Source of the DNA: Candidatus Pantoea carbekii
Lineage (GTDB): Bacteria > Pseudomonadota > Gammaproteobacteria > Enterobacterales > Enterobacteriaceae
Direction of reading: 5' to 3'
NCBI RefSeq assembly: GCF_000971765.1
Contig: NZ_CP010907.1
Coordinates: 186,001 to 250,000, forward strand
Length of the DNA stretch: 64,000 nucleotides
In this document: piece by piece, positions 1 through 11,812 of the stretch
Numbering within the stretch: the first letter of the stretch is position 1
Layout: each line of letters begins with the position of its first letter
Position numbers and translations under genes: made by a program
The notes under the pieces: model-generated
Told to the model about the DNA's origin: nothing
What the model saw: the letters and a program-made list of their open reading frames with translations, nothing else
Database searches by the model: none

Positions 1-2028
1 TAGATCATCCCGAGGATCTGGTTCTGTAAAACCTAATTCACGGGCTATAACAGTAGCTTGAGATAATGGTATTCCTTCATCTAATTTACCAAAAATAAAG
101 GATAATGAACCAGATAGAATACCTGAGAATTTAATTAGTTTATCACCAGCATTCATTAAATTTTGTAGGTTTTCGATAACAGGTAAACCTGCACCAACAT
201 TTGTATCGTATAAAAATTTACGGTGCGATTTCGTTGCAACTTCACGCAGCTGTTTATAATACTTCAATGATGAGGTATTAGCTTTTTTGTTCGGAGTAAT
301 TACATGAAAACCAGCTGCAAGAAAATCAACGTATTGCTCAGCTATGTTCTGACTAGCGGTACAGTCTATAATCACTGGATTGATTAAATAATTTTCTTTT
401 ACTACACAAATTAAATTATCTAAATTAAATTGTCTAGTATTCGATTGAGTTAATTCAGTTTTCCAATTATTTAAGTTAATACCGTGGGCATTTATTAATG
501 AGGTACGAGTATGTATAATGCCACATACACGTAAATCGATGTGTTTGCGTTTCAACCATGCTTTCTGACGATATAATTGTTCTAATAGTGCACTACCAAC
601 ACCGCCCACGCCAATTAAAAAAATTTCAATTATTTGCTTAGTAGAAAATAATATCTGGTGCACTACACGCATCCCTATAGTAAGATCATTATTATTAATG
701 ACTACTGAGATTGAACGTTCGCATGATCCTTGTGCTATAGCTATAATATTGACATTGGCTAACGACAATGCTGAAAAAAATTGTGCAGAAATACTTCGCA
801 ACGTGCGGATACCATCACCTATTACTGATAAAATAGCTAAGCTTTCAGTAACTTTTGGGCGATCTAAAATCCCATGTTTAAATTCAAGGTAAAATTCTTG
901 TTCTATGACTCGGCAAGCGCGAGTCTGTTGAGTATGTGAAACACAGAAGCTAATATTATGTTTAGAAGAAGATTGAGTAATGAAAATTACTGAAATACCG
1001 GCACACGACATTGAGGACAATATACGTGCTGCTATATTAATCATCTCTTTCATGATATTCGGTCCAGAGATATTAAGCATTACCATATTCTTTAAACTGG
1101 TAATACCTTTTATTGGATTTTTATCACAATCGATCTCATCACTAATTAATGTACCGCTTTCATTCGGATTAGTAGTATTTTTAATTACACAAGGAATTTG
1201 AAATTGAGCCATGAGCGCAATAGTACGAGGATGAAGAATCTTTGCCCCAAAATAGGAAAACTCCATTGCTTCCTGATAAGAAATGGATTGCAACAAAATA
1301 GCATTCGGTACTTGGTCAAGATCGCAAGTATAGACGCCATCAACGTCAGTCCAAATTTCACAACAACTTGCATGCATACAAGCTGCTAAAACCGCCGCAG
1401 AATAGTCAGAACCATTACGTCCTAAAATCATTAATTCACCTTGTTCACTTCCAGCAGTCAAACCAGCCATGAGAATTATATTTTTATATGGAATGTGAAT
1501 ACTAGAAATACGACGTGTTGATTCGGCAATATCTATAGTAGATTCAAGGTAATGTCCAACTGCTAACAATTTTTCTATTGGATGAATAACAGTAACTTTA
1601 TGAGCACGTGCCTGTAGTAGAGCCTCCATTATAGTAATCAACAATTTTTGACCATGGCATATAACCTTAGCTTTGATGGAATCAGGACATTGACGTAGTA
1701 ATTTAATTGCTTTTAGTATTTGTTGTATTTGTATGAATTCTACGGCAATACGAGCTGTTTGTGCTTCATAATCAAAACCTACTTGATTAATAGCTAAACC
1801 TTCTAGCAATTTAGCAAAAATACGTTCAGCATTATTTATAGTTGATAATATATCATTGCCATCGATGGTTTTTTGAATTATCGTAATCAAGTAATTGGTG
1901 ATGTTCGCTGGTGCAGACAGCACTATGGCAACTTGTTCCTGTTGCGCACTTTTTTCTATAATTTCTGCCACACGAAGAAAATTTTCCGCGTTGGCTACTG
2001 AAGTTCCGCCGAATTTCAGTACTCGCAT
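1..2028 (-). CDS. thrA: Bifunctional aspartokinase I / homoserine dehydrogenase I, 3' end outside window
   Basis: The frame is open from the ATG at 2028 to the left edge: 676 codons of about 820, so roughly 144 C-terminal residues are missing. The enzyme phosphorylates aspartate and later reduces aspartate semialdehyde to homoserine, feeding threonine and methionine synthesis. The N-terminus [15 protein letters not shown] is the aspartokinase signature. [16 protein letters not shown] closes the kinase domain, and the Rossmann motif [14 protein letters not shown] (near residue 475) opens the dehydrogenase half. The visible end reads [19 protein letters not shown], as in E. coli. I checked the whole frame for stops and found none. 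A good Shine-Dalgarno (AGGAGA) lies 9 bases before the start. thrB and thrC would be expected beyond the left edge. Confidence 0.97.
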   Translation of the reverse strand, partial: MRVLKFGGTSVANAENFLRVAEIIEKSAQQEQVAIVLSAPANITNYLITIIQKTIDGNDILSTINNAERIFAKLLEGLAINQVGFDYEAQTARIAVEFIQIQQILKAIKLLRQCPDSIKAKVICHGQKLLITIMEALLQARAHKVTVIHPIEKLLAVGHYLESTIDIAESTRRISSIHIPYKNIILMAGLTAGSEQGELMILGRNGSDYSAAVLAACMHASCCEIWTDVDGVYTCDLDQVPNAILLQSISYQEAMEFSYFGAKILHPRTIALMAQFQIPCVIKNTTNPNESGTLISDEIDCDKNPIKGITSLKNMVMLNISGPNIMKEMINIAARILSSMSCAGISVIFITQSSSKHNISFCVSHTQQTRACRVIEQEFYLEFKHGILDRPKVTESLAILSVIGDGIRTLRSISAQFFSALSLANVNIIAIAQGSCERSISVVINNNDLTIGMRVVHQILFSTKQIIEIFLIGVGGVGSALLEQLYRQKAWLKRKHIDLRVCGIIHTRTSLINAHGINLNNWKTELTQSNTRQFNLDNLICVVKENYLINPVIIDCTASQNIAEQYVDFLAAGFHVITPNKKANTSSLKYYKQLREVATKSHRKFLYDTNVGAGLPVIENLQNLMNAGDKLIKFSGILSGSLSFIFGKLDEGIPLSQATVIARELGFTEPDPRDDL

Positions 2029-3055
2029 TGTTCAATGTCTCCTGCATTTTTTTTTGACAACATGCTTTTGTAAGAATGGGCTTTTTTATTTTTATATGCT
2101 TTAACCTGTAAATTATGGTCTATAATTTATTAATGATTTAAATCACTATAACCTCACATTTAATTGATGATTTAAATGCTTCTTTATTGTTGTTTATATT
2201 TTAAAAGTTACGAATAGTGTACTGCTGATCGACAGTATAATCCGACGTCTTGAAACAAGATTTAATTAGCAACCACTACTAAACTTAAACTAAAAAATAT
2301 TCTTGTAATGATTAACTATTATTTATTGTTATTTTGAATTATTATCATCCTGAATTTGCTATTACATATTTGATGTTGAAAACCAGTTTTACCTTATATT
2401 ATTTTCTTAACAAATTAAGCATTAGAGTTGTTCTTTTTTGAGTATGTCGTAGAGAATTATGATTAAGCAAATTTTTTACACTCATGGTTAATTTGTTAAG
2501 AAAATAAAAAATTTTGTTTATTTTGAAATGCAAATTCTTTACGAAAACATATGCAAATAAAATCTATAAATTAATTATTAATAAAAAATTTAAGAAAGAT
2601 TCCAATGTTCATGTTATGTATTTTTGTTTTTGTCATTGAAAATTCTAAAAAGAAAAATTTGAACTGTATGATATGTTACATTAACATATTTTAATTATCT
2701 TGAGAACTTATTAATTTGATTAAACTATTATACATTTAGGATAATCAATCTTAATTAATTAAAGTTGCGCACTAAAGACTTTTAAGTTAAAATTCACGAT
2801 GTCTTCTGTGTATATGTATGATGAATTTTGTCATGCTATTTAATTGTTAAGTAATCATTTGAATTAATCAATCAAATAATACAACACTTAAATAAGTTTC
2901 TGAAAATAAATTAAAACTATCAAATCAATGACTACTATTTAGTTTGTTAAGTAGTAGTCAACAGGCTAATTTTAGAGTACTATCTACAAACAATCCAAAT
3001 AAATTTAATGAAAATACATTATTTATTATTTTCTATTTGCAAAAAAATCAATTAG
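2029..3055. other. AT-rich spacer between thrA and creA; arcA/creBCD absent
   Basis: In E. coli arcA, creB, creC and creD lie between thrA and creA. I see no reading frame or recognisable remnant of them in this kilobase. The part next to thrA (about 2041-2110) keeps an A-tract followed by GCCC on the coding strand and a second long A-tract, which may be the ruin of the thr attenuator. No threonine/isoleucine-rich leader peptide can be read. Confidence 0.6.
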
Positions 3056-3532
3056 TTAATGATTAGATACCACTGGCACAGTACTTAAAGCATTTTTTGG
3101 AGAACCATCTATCATTCTATCAGAGTAAGCTAAGTAAACTAGAGTATTACGCTTTTGGTCCCAAAAGCGCACAACTTGTAATTTTTTAAATATTAGCGAT
3201 GTACGTTTACGAAATACTACTTTCCCTTGAGTGATTTTATCACTAAGTATAATAGGTCCAATCTGTTGGCAAGAAATAGCGGCATCGGCAGTATCTTCTG
3301 CTAGACCTAAACCTCCTGTTATACCACCAGTTTTTGCACGACTGATATAACAAGTTACATTTTTTATATCAGGATCATCAAAAACTTCAACAACGATTTT
3401 ATGATCCGGACCAAATATTTTAAAGGCTGTATCAACTGAACCCAATTCTTCACTATGAACACGAATGCTACTAAACAAGCATGTCATAAAAATTGTTAGA
3501 ATAATACGATTAATTATCATAAGTGTTATCAT
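3056..3532 (-). CDS. creA: CreA family periplasmic protein
   Basis: A 158-residue protein matching E. coli CreA (157 aa) along its length. The hydrophobic N-terminus ending near [11 protein letters not shown] looks like a cleavable signal peptide. The conserved core follows: [50 protein letters not shown] and [20 protein letters not shown]. Two cysteines (in NVTCYIS and ISCQQ) could form a disulfide. The biochemical function of CreA is unknown. In E. coli it begins the creABCD cluster, but creBCD are gone here, so it is kept on its own. A second in-frame ATG lies four codons downstream and neither start has a clear ribosome binding site. Confidence 0.92.
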   Translation of the reverse strand: MITLMIINRIILTIFMTCLFSSIRVHSEELGSVDTAFKIFGPDHKIVVEVFDDPDIKNVTCYISRAKTGGITGGLGLAEDTADAAISCQQIGPIILSDKITQGKVVFRKRTSLIFKKLQVVRFWDQKRNTLVYLAYSDRMIDGSPKNALSTVPVVSNH

Positions 3533-4961
3533 TCAAATAAAATAAATTATAACATAATTATAAGCGAAAAAAAGAATTCAGGTAGGTCATTTCAGAATAC
3601 TTAAGTTCATTATGTTACATATGAATTAATATTCTTTTCATTTTAGATGTGTGTGCTATATACAAGATGTATTATCATAATTTTACAGTTTTATCTGAAT
3701 ATACAAAATGTATATTTAAATATTTTAATGAGTTTGACACCGTATTATTATCAATTTTTATGTTACGGAAACGTCTTTTGATTAATAATACATATTCAAC
3801 GAATAATGTTGTGACCACATGACAAGCTGATCTCTCGTTTCTGATATATATATAGTACGTTATAAACAAACTGTATACATAGAATTCGTGATATTTATTT
3901 GTATTCGCTAATATTAAAATCGCAGAGTGGGTTAGAAAACATTAAATCAAATTTGAGTTTCTGATTTACACTAGTCGAGTTAAAATTTTTGATATATGTA
4001 TCGGGTACAATAACATCGATGGCTATAAAATAAAACTCTTGAATAATCAAAATAATTTTTACTTTTAAGAAGTATTGTTGATAGTATTTAATGTTTAGAA
4101 TTAAATATTCTATATTAGAAATTTCTTACTATTATCATATTAACATATTTATCATAACGTTAAATCAATGGCAAGTTATATTCAGCCGTTAAAAATTTTT
4201 TTGATTTATAGAGTATAACATTTAATAAAATTAGGCTATTTCATCATAGATGAATCTTTTTCAATGAAAAAATTTATACACTAGTTATAATTTATTTCAT
4301 AAAACAGTTTGAATTGTATTCACAATAAATATTAATATAACTTAACATAAATATGTTGATAGGATGCATATCATATTAATATTAAAAAATTTTATTGACT
4401 TAGTATCTGCTCTTAGAAAAAATTTTTAGAATCATTTTAATGATCTAAATTTTTTAGACATCATTCTCAAATGTATAAAGTACATTTGAGAATGTATTGT
4501 AATTTATTTCACATAATATTTATTATTCATCGATACAACCATATATTATTGCAATAGATACGGTATATGAAATATCAACTTATGCAATTGATAAAAAAAT
4601 TTTCATCAAGTATTATAAATTCGTACTGATATATTATTGCATATTTACATAAAAATAAAAACTAAATCGAATTTTAGCACATTAAATCAGCTAATTAAAT
4701 TAAAATAATATTTTTTACTTGAAAAGTATTTAATATATTTTAAATTCAATTAGTACCTAAATATGTTTTATTATCTTTTTTATAAGAAGACAAATTTTAA
4801 CATAATAGAAGTATCTATTAAAAAATTTTAATATATCTAATTATTTAAAATATATAAAACATTAGAAATGTCATGATATTATTTGGTCATGCTGTATTGG
4901 TCTAAATAAATGCACTTACTTAAGATTGTTGATCTAATTTGTTCTATATACCCACTACATA
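3533..4961. other. Long AT-rich spacer between creA and trpR
   Basis: In E. coli rob, ytjC and yjjX lie here. I find no convincing reading frame in 1.4 kb; the longest, a 64-codon frame on the minus strand, has no recognisable motif. The only structure I can point to is the perfect hairpin at 4462-4494, listed separately. Confidence 0.6.
4462..4494. repeat. Perfect 14-bp inverted repeat, 5-nt loop
   Basis: Arms CATTCTCAAATGTA (4462-4475) and TACATTTGAGAATG (4481-4494) are exact reverse complements around the loop TAAAG. No T-tract follows on either strand, so it is not a standard terminator. It lies alone in the creA-trpR spacer. Confidence 0.85.
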
Positions 4962-5285
4962 TTACTCTTGATTAAGGCGCATTTCTAACCAAAGTTTTAA
5001 CTCTAAGGGCGCTTCTTTAAGACTGTTTGAACCACGTGTAATAGTCGCGATACCAACACCTAGTTCATTTTTCAACGACCGTTGACTTATTTTTCCTTTT
5101 ATTAATTCTTCAATAATACGTAAACGAGTACTATAAGATTCACGTTCGTCCGGTGTCATCATTAATTTCAATAATGGTGTTGCTAAACCATCAGAACAAG
5201 CATAGTGCATGAGTTTAATAAAACGTACCCAATTATTGTCAAGCGACAACGAAAATCTTGATAACGGTGAAATATGGATAGTCAT
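4962..5285 (-). CDS. trpR: trp operon repressor TrpR
   Basis: A 107-residue protein, almost the same length as E. coli TrpR (108 aa). It binds tryptophan and then represses trp, aroH and its own promoter. [24 protein letters not shown] and the helix-turn-helix region [20 protein letters not shown] are nearly identical to E. coli, including the recognition helix, while the N-terminal arm has diverged. The ATG at 5285 follows a CGGAA ribosome binding site. A palindrome matching the trp operator lies directly upstream (5297-5314), so autoregulation was probably kept. Retention of a dedicated amino-acid repressor is uncommon in strongly reduced symbiont genomes. Confidence 0.95.
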   Translation of the reverse strand: MTIHISPLSRFSLSLDNNWVRFIKLMHYACSDGLATPLLKLMMTPDERESYSTRLRIIEELIKGKISQRSLKNELGVGIATITRGSNSLKEAPLELKLWLEMRLNQE

Positions 5286-5296
5286 AGTAAATTTCC

Positions 5297-5314
5297 GTAC
5301 TCATTAGATAGTAC
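5297..5314 (-). promoter_or_regulatory. Candidate trp operator for TrpR autoregulation
   Basis: Read on the coding strand, GTACTATCTAATGAGTAC has perfect outer half-sites GTACT...AGTAC with the half-site spacing of the consensus GTACTAGTTAACTAGTAC. It ends 11 bases before the trpR start codon, next to the ribosome binding site. E. coli trpR has a similar operator upstream of its own gene. The match is seen directly; binding is inferred. Confidence 0.75.
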
Positions 5315-6150
5315 AAAAGCATAACATATACAATGCTATTACTTCTAGTAAATTTTATTAAAAACCAACCTTAACAAAACTAATAATAAAGCAGATTACA
5401 TGCTGATTATTTTTTATAGTATCTTAACATATAGTTAAAAACTAACAAAAAATTTAATGAATTAACAGACAAAACAAAAAATTTTATATTAGCGAGTATT
5501 AAGTCAGTCAGATTAACTATTTATTAAAAATACTAATTGTGATTTATAGGCATTACTTTTTAATATTATTACTGGCTATTTTAATAATGTTGTTCAATAC
5601 CACAATATTAGCAAATTGAAATTAATTATAATTACTATTACTAGTATATTACTATTTTTTAGTATATGAACTTGTATGTCTTAGTATAGATGAAATCTTT
5701 ATCTTGCTAAATGTATTTAAAATAATTTCCACGCTAATTAGAAAAATTCTTATAATAATTATCGAATTTCTTTATTTATCGGAAAAAATTTTAAATCTTA
5801 TTTAAATATTGATTTATATATTTAAATTTTTAATTTATATATAAATATATGATATTTACAAGACTCAACACAATTGATAGTATATTTGATATATAATACA
5901 AAAATTTGTTTCTATTAACAATAATTTAATATACAAAATTTATTATTGCTATTTTCACATACTTTTTTACTTTTTTTAAATTAATTTAATATTAGATTGA
6001 TTTAATCAATTTAATATTTTTTGCTTTTAAAAAAGTTTATTTTATATTGCATAGTCTTTTATTAATCGCGTATTCGCATTTATATAATTTAGAAAACAGC
6101 ATCTTTTGAATCATTAGATTTTATCTTTTAGATTGACTAGCAGCTATTTG
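5315..6150. other. AT-rich spacer upstream of the urea amidolyase relics
   Basis: Very AT-rich, with long A and T runs and no reading frame or structured RNA that I recognise. E. coli has slt, ettA, nadR and radA between trpR and serB, and I see no trace of them here. Confidence 0.55.
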
Positions 6151-6154
6151 TATC

Positions 6155-7440
6155 ATCATTAAGCTTTGGATTTACCATACAGGATTGGAAATGCTATTAT
6201 CAAAATAATGCCTACTATGATTAATGAATTTGCATAATTACATTTTGTAACATTGAATCTACACGATAATGCTTAAATATAATTAGTTACTCAAGAACAA
6301 CTACAGGATCAAATTAAATTTTTATTAATAAGATATTGCAATCAAAACAATCACATCATCTTTTTCCACTTTTTGGTATCCCTTTCGCAATAAAAGATAA
6401 TGTAGATTGAGCAGCTGGATCGTTACTTCTGTATCCCGGTTCTCACGTATACAGCTATGGCAAAATAGATTCATTTTTTGTTGCTCATGTGAAAACTTCT
6501 TGTGCAATATTGATAGGTAAAACTAATTTGGATCAATCTGTTACAGAGTTAGTTGCTACACATCCATCTTTTAGTATTGTAAACAATACCTTTAACTAAC
6601 AAGATATCAGCGGTGGATCTAGTTCTAGTCGCTTTTCTAGATTAGTCCGTGGTTTAGTAACCTTTTGTCTTGTTATAGATACACGAGGTTCAGAACGTAT
6701 ACTTGCTAGTTTTAATAATATTATTGATTTAAAATCCACAAAAGGGTGGCTTGTCTTGCTACATCTATAGTTTTTTGTTGATCAACAAAAAGAAACAGCA
6801 GGCAATGCGATTTAAAAAAATTTAAATAGTATGTATGAAAATTTGCATCAAATTGATTTGATTAATTTTAATAAATTAGCTCAACAGATTTATAATGGGT
6901 CAGTGGATTACGGAACGTACTATATCAGTAGCTAAAATGTTGCATAATCCTATAACATGGATTCAATAGTATACTCTATTATGCGTGATGGTTTGAAATA
7001 TAGTGCTGTTGATGCATATGAAGCTGAATATCTACGCGTTTATTTATCACGCAAAATTTAACAATACTATCAAATTTTGATGCGCTGGTGGTACTGACAT
7101 CGTCTACTATTTATCCTAGTTATTTATAATATACTATATAGGTATCTATACTAATTTCACTAATTTTGCTGATCTCTGTGCATTGGCTTTACCGGGTTTT
7201 TTTCGTGCTGATGGTTTACAGCAGATATTACCTTAATAGCTCCGAGTTCCGGCTTAGCACCATCATTCTATTGCTAATTTTGGTTTACTTTGGCAAACAC
7301 AAATAGCATTATCATGAGGTGCTATTGAAAAAAGACAACTCTTAGAGTATAATAGTAAACTTCCAGAATTACCTGAACATGTCCGTTTTGCGTTAATATT
7401 GAATTATATTTTAAAAAATGTCGCTTAATTATTCTCTCAA
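6155..7440 (+). pseudogene. atzF: Allophanate hydrolase (amidase-signature family), decayed
   Basis: Translation in shifting frames gives amidase-family blocks in the right order. An N-terminal TIQDWKCYYQ is followed by PLFGIPFAIKDNVD (about 6366-6407; lysine of the Ser-Ser-Lys triad) and then a stop. Next come AHVKTSCAILIGKTNLDQ (about 6480-6535), ISGGSSSS (about 6606-6630; nucleophile region) and VIDTRGSERILASFNNII with LKSTKGW (about 6675-6750). Many stops and frameshifts interrupt it, so it cannot be functional. The spacing and motifs match allophanate hydrolase, which splits allophanate to ammonia and CO2, better than GatA, because a urea carboxylase relic lies just downstream. The C-terminal part (7200-7440) is poorly conserved. 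Coordinates are approximate. Confidence 0.8.
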
Positions 7441-7749
7441 GTTATATCAAGTTTCTTTTGTGCAAACAACGGAAACAACACCTCTGTATTGCTTATTTAT
7501 TATATCCTCATTATTGAAAATAATATACTTAATTACGTGTTAATTAAAGTAAAATTATTAGATATGCTTCGAGCATACTTCGGTAAATTTACTATCAATA
7601 TTTCCATATCACTCTGTATTGGATCAATTAGACTACTTGATCGTAGCGTAATAAAAGGCTTAATCTATGACACTACACTAGTATAGTAAATACTTTTGAG
7701 CGATTGAATTTAGCATTAAGCGGTTAAGTAATCTTAATAGAAGAATAAA
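7441..7749. other. Junction between the two urea amidolyase pseudogenes
   Basis: About 300 bases without a clear homology block. They may hold the decayed C-terminus of the allophanate hydrolase gene and the intergenic region. A 65-codon frame at 7489-7686 has no recognisable motif and is probably chance. Confidence 0.5.
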
Positions 7750-10690
7750 ATTTTTGTTGAGTACTATTTTAATTGCTGATCGTGGTAAAATTTTTTGTTC
7801 AGCTATTCGTGCTCTAAAACGCCTCAACATAACTAATGTATAATGTAGTAGTATACTCTGATATAGAGCACAATTTAACTCATGTTAAGGAAGCTAATAT
7901 AGCAATTTCGCTTAATTATGTCGATAGGTATTTTCATATTAAAATAATCACTTGTGCTAAATAAAGCGGTCTTAATACTATTTGGCTAAGTGATAGATGT
8001 GTTTAGAAAAATGCATCATTTATTAATGCTTGTGAAAAAGCTGGAATTATGTTTATTGCTCTAACAATAGCTCAATAAATTAGTGATTTTTCCTGCAACA
8101 TTATGCACGCGAGCTAGCAGATATTGGAAACATACCGATAATACCTGGTACATGCTTGCTTAATTGTTTAGAAGATGCATTAGATTTAGCGAAAGTAATT
8201 GGTTAACCAGTAATATTAAAAAGGACTGCGTATGGTGGAGGTATTGGTTTAAGGTACTGCGACTATGACAATGCTGATCTTCTACTCATAGCTTGATTTA
8301 GTATTCAACATTTCAATAGTCAGTTTTTTAACGATTCTAATGTATTTATCGAACATGATTTTGATAAGCCTAACCATATTGAGGTACAAATTTTTAGTGA
8401 TGGTAAAAAAAGTAATTTTACTAGGTGAACGGGACTGTTCAGTACAAGGCCGATATTAAAAAGCAGTGGAGAAAACTCCAGAACCTAATCTCCCTTAAGT
8501 AATACGTAATAATATGTATAGCTTACTTCTGTAATCCATCTTAGCGAACAAGTGAAATATCGTAGTATACGAACTGTAGAATATGTTTATGATATTAAGA
8601 CAGGGTGCTTTTCATTTTCTAGAAGTTAATACACACTTGCAAGTTGAACATGCAGTAACTGAATCTGTTATAAAGATTGATATAATAATAGACTGTATGT
8701 TACAATTAACAGTGTGCGACACTATGGATTCGAAATATTTAGAAAAACCACATAGTGTATCAATCGAAGCACGAATATATGCTGAAAACTCAATAAAAAA
8801 TTTTCAACCTAACCTAGTCCAGGTTTCCTAACAAATGTAAAATTTCCAGAAGCAGTGCACATTGATAGAGGAATTACTAATAGTAGCGAAATCTCAACAT
8901 TTTATGATTCTATAATTACTAAGTTAGTTGCACATGCTGACAATCAAGATTCAGCGTTAATGAAACTACAGAAAGTTATTTGTGCTACACAATTACATAT
9001 GTATCATTAGTAATCTTGATTATCTACGTTAAATTATTTTTACTAAATAGTTACATCAGAGAAATATATCCACAGAATTTCTCGATAATTTTATTCCATT
9101 CTCCCATATGATTGAAGTGTTACAACCGGAAATTTGCAGTAGTATTCAAGATTTTTTTGACCGAATGGTTTATTAGTATATTCATATTGGTATACTTCCA
9201 TGGGGTGAAACGAATGATTTTGTTTTCCGTATTGCCAATCATATTGTTGTAAACCATCAATGTGCTGTAGGTTTAGAATTTACTATTTTAGGTCCAATGT
9301 TGCGCTTTCATAACGATGCTGTAATTGTATTAACAGAGGCAAACTGATCTTCAGAGATCAATGTTAAAACAACTAACTTACAGGAAACCAATAAATATAA
9401 AAACAGGTTATTATTAATAATTTGACAAATACAAAATGAATGTTGAACCTATTTTACTACAGGTAATCTTAGTCCTAGTTTTACTTTTCACTTGGTCAGT
9501 GTAGCTAGATATGCAAGTCGTGCTCCACGCATGTCTGATATGTTATCAATTTTTCAAACTAAGCTACCACCTACGGGCTTGTACTACACCGGCGCCCTAT
9601 AATCGAAACCACACTATATAATACATTGCTAGTGATACAGTATAGTACTCAATGGAATACTGGTATTTTAGATGGATCCGCATAGAGTACCCGATTTTCT
9701 GCATGATCTAGCATGGATGAGTTTTCACAGTATTTGGAAGTAAATGATAATTCTAATTGTCTAGGTGTACGTTTAGTTGGCGCTAAACTACAGTGGGCTC
9801 ACAATAGTGGTGTTGCAAGACATTGCATTATCTAACATATATGACCGACTGACTGTACATAATATAATTACTATAGTCGAAATACAGTTCGGGATATAAT
9901 TTTCAAAGCTGCCTACTTAGCAATTGGATTAGAAAACGTTTATTTAGGAGCACTTTGTACCATTACGCTTGATCCACGCCATCGTTTGCTAATTTCAAAA
10001 TACAATCCAATTCGCACAATTACTACCGAAGGTAGTGTAAGCATTGGCGGTCTCTACATGTGCATGTATGATGAATTGGATATGAATTAGTTTGTCTTAC
10101 ATTACCTATTTAGAATAAATTTATCAAAAATAATCAATGTAATAATAAGCCTTAGGTACTACGATACTTGGATCATATGAATTTTTATTCAGTAAAAAAA
10201 AATTTAAAATTACAAAAGGATTTTTATCAAGATAATAGCAGTATACGTATAGAAGAAACTTTATTTAATTTTTCTGTTTATCAAAAATTTCTAGCTAAAC
10301 TGATTGAATCAATTTTAAGTTTTTTCTTGTCCATCTAAAGTTTTTAATGCGCAATAGCACGGTAAGGACAAGATGAATTATATCAAAAAATACCTCTTTC
10401 CCAGAGATTGAAATTTTTAAAATAAAATTGAATTTTTAGAAAAAATATTATTGAATAATGTACCGATATATATGGTATTATATTGAAAATATTAGTAAAT
10501 CCTAGATATAGGATAGTTATCGGACAACCTATTATTATTGAAACTATGAAGATAGAGTTCATTATTGTAATTCAAAATAATGGTGTAATTAACAAAATTG
10601 TTTATTAGATTGGTCAAACGGTCAGTAGAGGGAATATTCTATTATGGTATGATTTTAATAAAGTAATTAATAAAAGTTTTTTTTAAATAA
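7750..10690 (+). pseudogene. uca: Urea carboxylase (biotin-dependent), decayed
   Basis: All domains of urea carboxylase can be read in order across many frameshifts and stops. Biotin-carboxylase N-domain: ILIADRGKIFCSAIRALKRL (from about 7765). ATP-grasp: PVILKRTAYGGGIGL (about 8210-8250), LGERDCSVQ (about 8425) and FHFLEVNTHLQVEHAVTES (8610-8665, in a stretch still open at 8583-8831). KipI/KipA-like allophanate-hydrolase-subunit domains: GETNDFVFRIANHIV and GLEFTILGPMLRFHNDAVI (about 9200-9330), YLGALCTITLDPRHRLLISK (about 9942-10000), GSVSIGGLYMCMYDE and SIRIEETLFNFSVYQKFLAK. A biotinyl domain ends it, with ETMKIE; the lysine codon is at 10549-10551. The KipI/KipA modules separate it from acetyl-CoA or pyruvate carboxylase. 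The enzyme makes allophanate from urea, ATP and bicarbonate. Coordinates are approximate. Confidence 0.88.
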
Positions 10691-11812
10691 TTTTTTTATT
10701 AACCATTTTTTTTATTGTAATTTACAACTACTCTTGAATACAATAGATGATCTAAGTAAGGAAAAATAAAATTAAAAATTTTTAAAGTCTTTTTAAGATT
10801 ACCAATACTTCGGGTATATTGTGTTTTGGATATATTCTTCTTCTATTGATCAACTTGTTCGTGTATACTTGAATAGTATGACAGCATCTTAAAAGTACAC
10901 TTTCTTATTTGAAAAATTTGTTCTTAGCCATTAGATACTAGATACATTTCATCTAACAGCCCTACTTCACCGGAAGTAATTGCAATCCAATGGCAATAGA
11001 CAATTATAGAAACTCCATATATTGAAACAGTAGAGCTAGAGCAGAATTTTTATTTACTTTACCACAACGTGTTCTTTATTTTGGTCAAATTCTAAAATGC
11101 ATATTGATCTATCTCTCTAATACAAATCGCACTATCAATGCAAGGTTCTAGCAACTCCGATATGGCAATTAAAGTATCTTCAAGTATGATATGTACTATG
11201 TAGTGTCGCGCCGTAAATTTTACAAAATGTGTCTGTTAAGACGTTATTTGCGGTATTTAGATGACGTTCTCAATGAAGTAGACTAGATATCTATCATATC
11301 AACTATTTGATATATATTCGATAATACTGAATTTTTAAATTAAATTTTAGATGATGACGCATTGTAATTTCTTTCAATAAATTTTGGCAATAAATTCATA
11401 ATACATTAATTTATTCACTGAATATATAAACGAATTGAAAAGGCAGACTTAATTTATTGCCCATAATTTACAGCAATTGAAATAGATAGTAGTATAGAAC
11501 AATAAACAACCATCTAAAATACAATCAAATTCTTTAACATTCAGAAAATAAATTGAAAAGCTTTAAACCTATTTTCAGATAATTTATTTATGCAAGTCTT
11601 ATGAAAGATACTTGCAAACTAATTCAATAATTATTAAATATTAGACCATGAAAAAATAATACTATTGATGAAATCAATAGTATTACATGTATAAAACAAG
11701 CATTGTAATATCGCTTTTAAAATAGGAAATTAGCGTTGTATTCATTGAAAATGAAAGCAAATATATTATGATTTTTTGACAAAATATTTTTACGTGAATT
11801 TTATTCATATGA
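10691..11812. other. Spacer with fragments of an unidentified decayed gene
   Basis: Between the urea carboxylase relic and serB, about 10.85-11.29 kb still shows protein-like composition on the plus strand, such as AEFLFTLPQRVLYFGQILK (from about 11041) and VVSRRKFYKMCLLRRYLRYL (about 11200-11260). The frames break repeatedly. I cannot assign a family. It may be a third gene of the urea locus or an unrelated relic. The remainder to serB is featureless AT-rich sequence. Confidence 0.4.

Noticed and set aside
3675-3869. 64-codon minus-strand frame between creA and trpR
   Set aside because: No motif, no ribosome binding site, located in otherwise dead spacer.
6155-7440. GatA (glutamyl-tRNA amidotransferase subunit A) as identity of the amidase relic
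   Set aside because: The amidase signature is shared, but GATKTNLDQ/TDTRGS-type context and the adjacent urea carboxylase relic fit allophanate hydrolase better, and Enterobacterales lack GatCAB.
7750-10690. Acetyl-CoA carboxylase AccC/AccB or pyruvate carboxylase as identity of the biotin-carboxylase relic
   Set aside because: KipI/KipA-like blocks lie between the biotin carboxylase and biotinyl parts, an arrangement specific to urea carboxylase.
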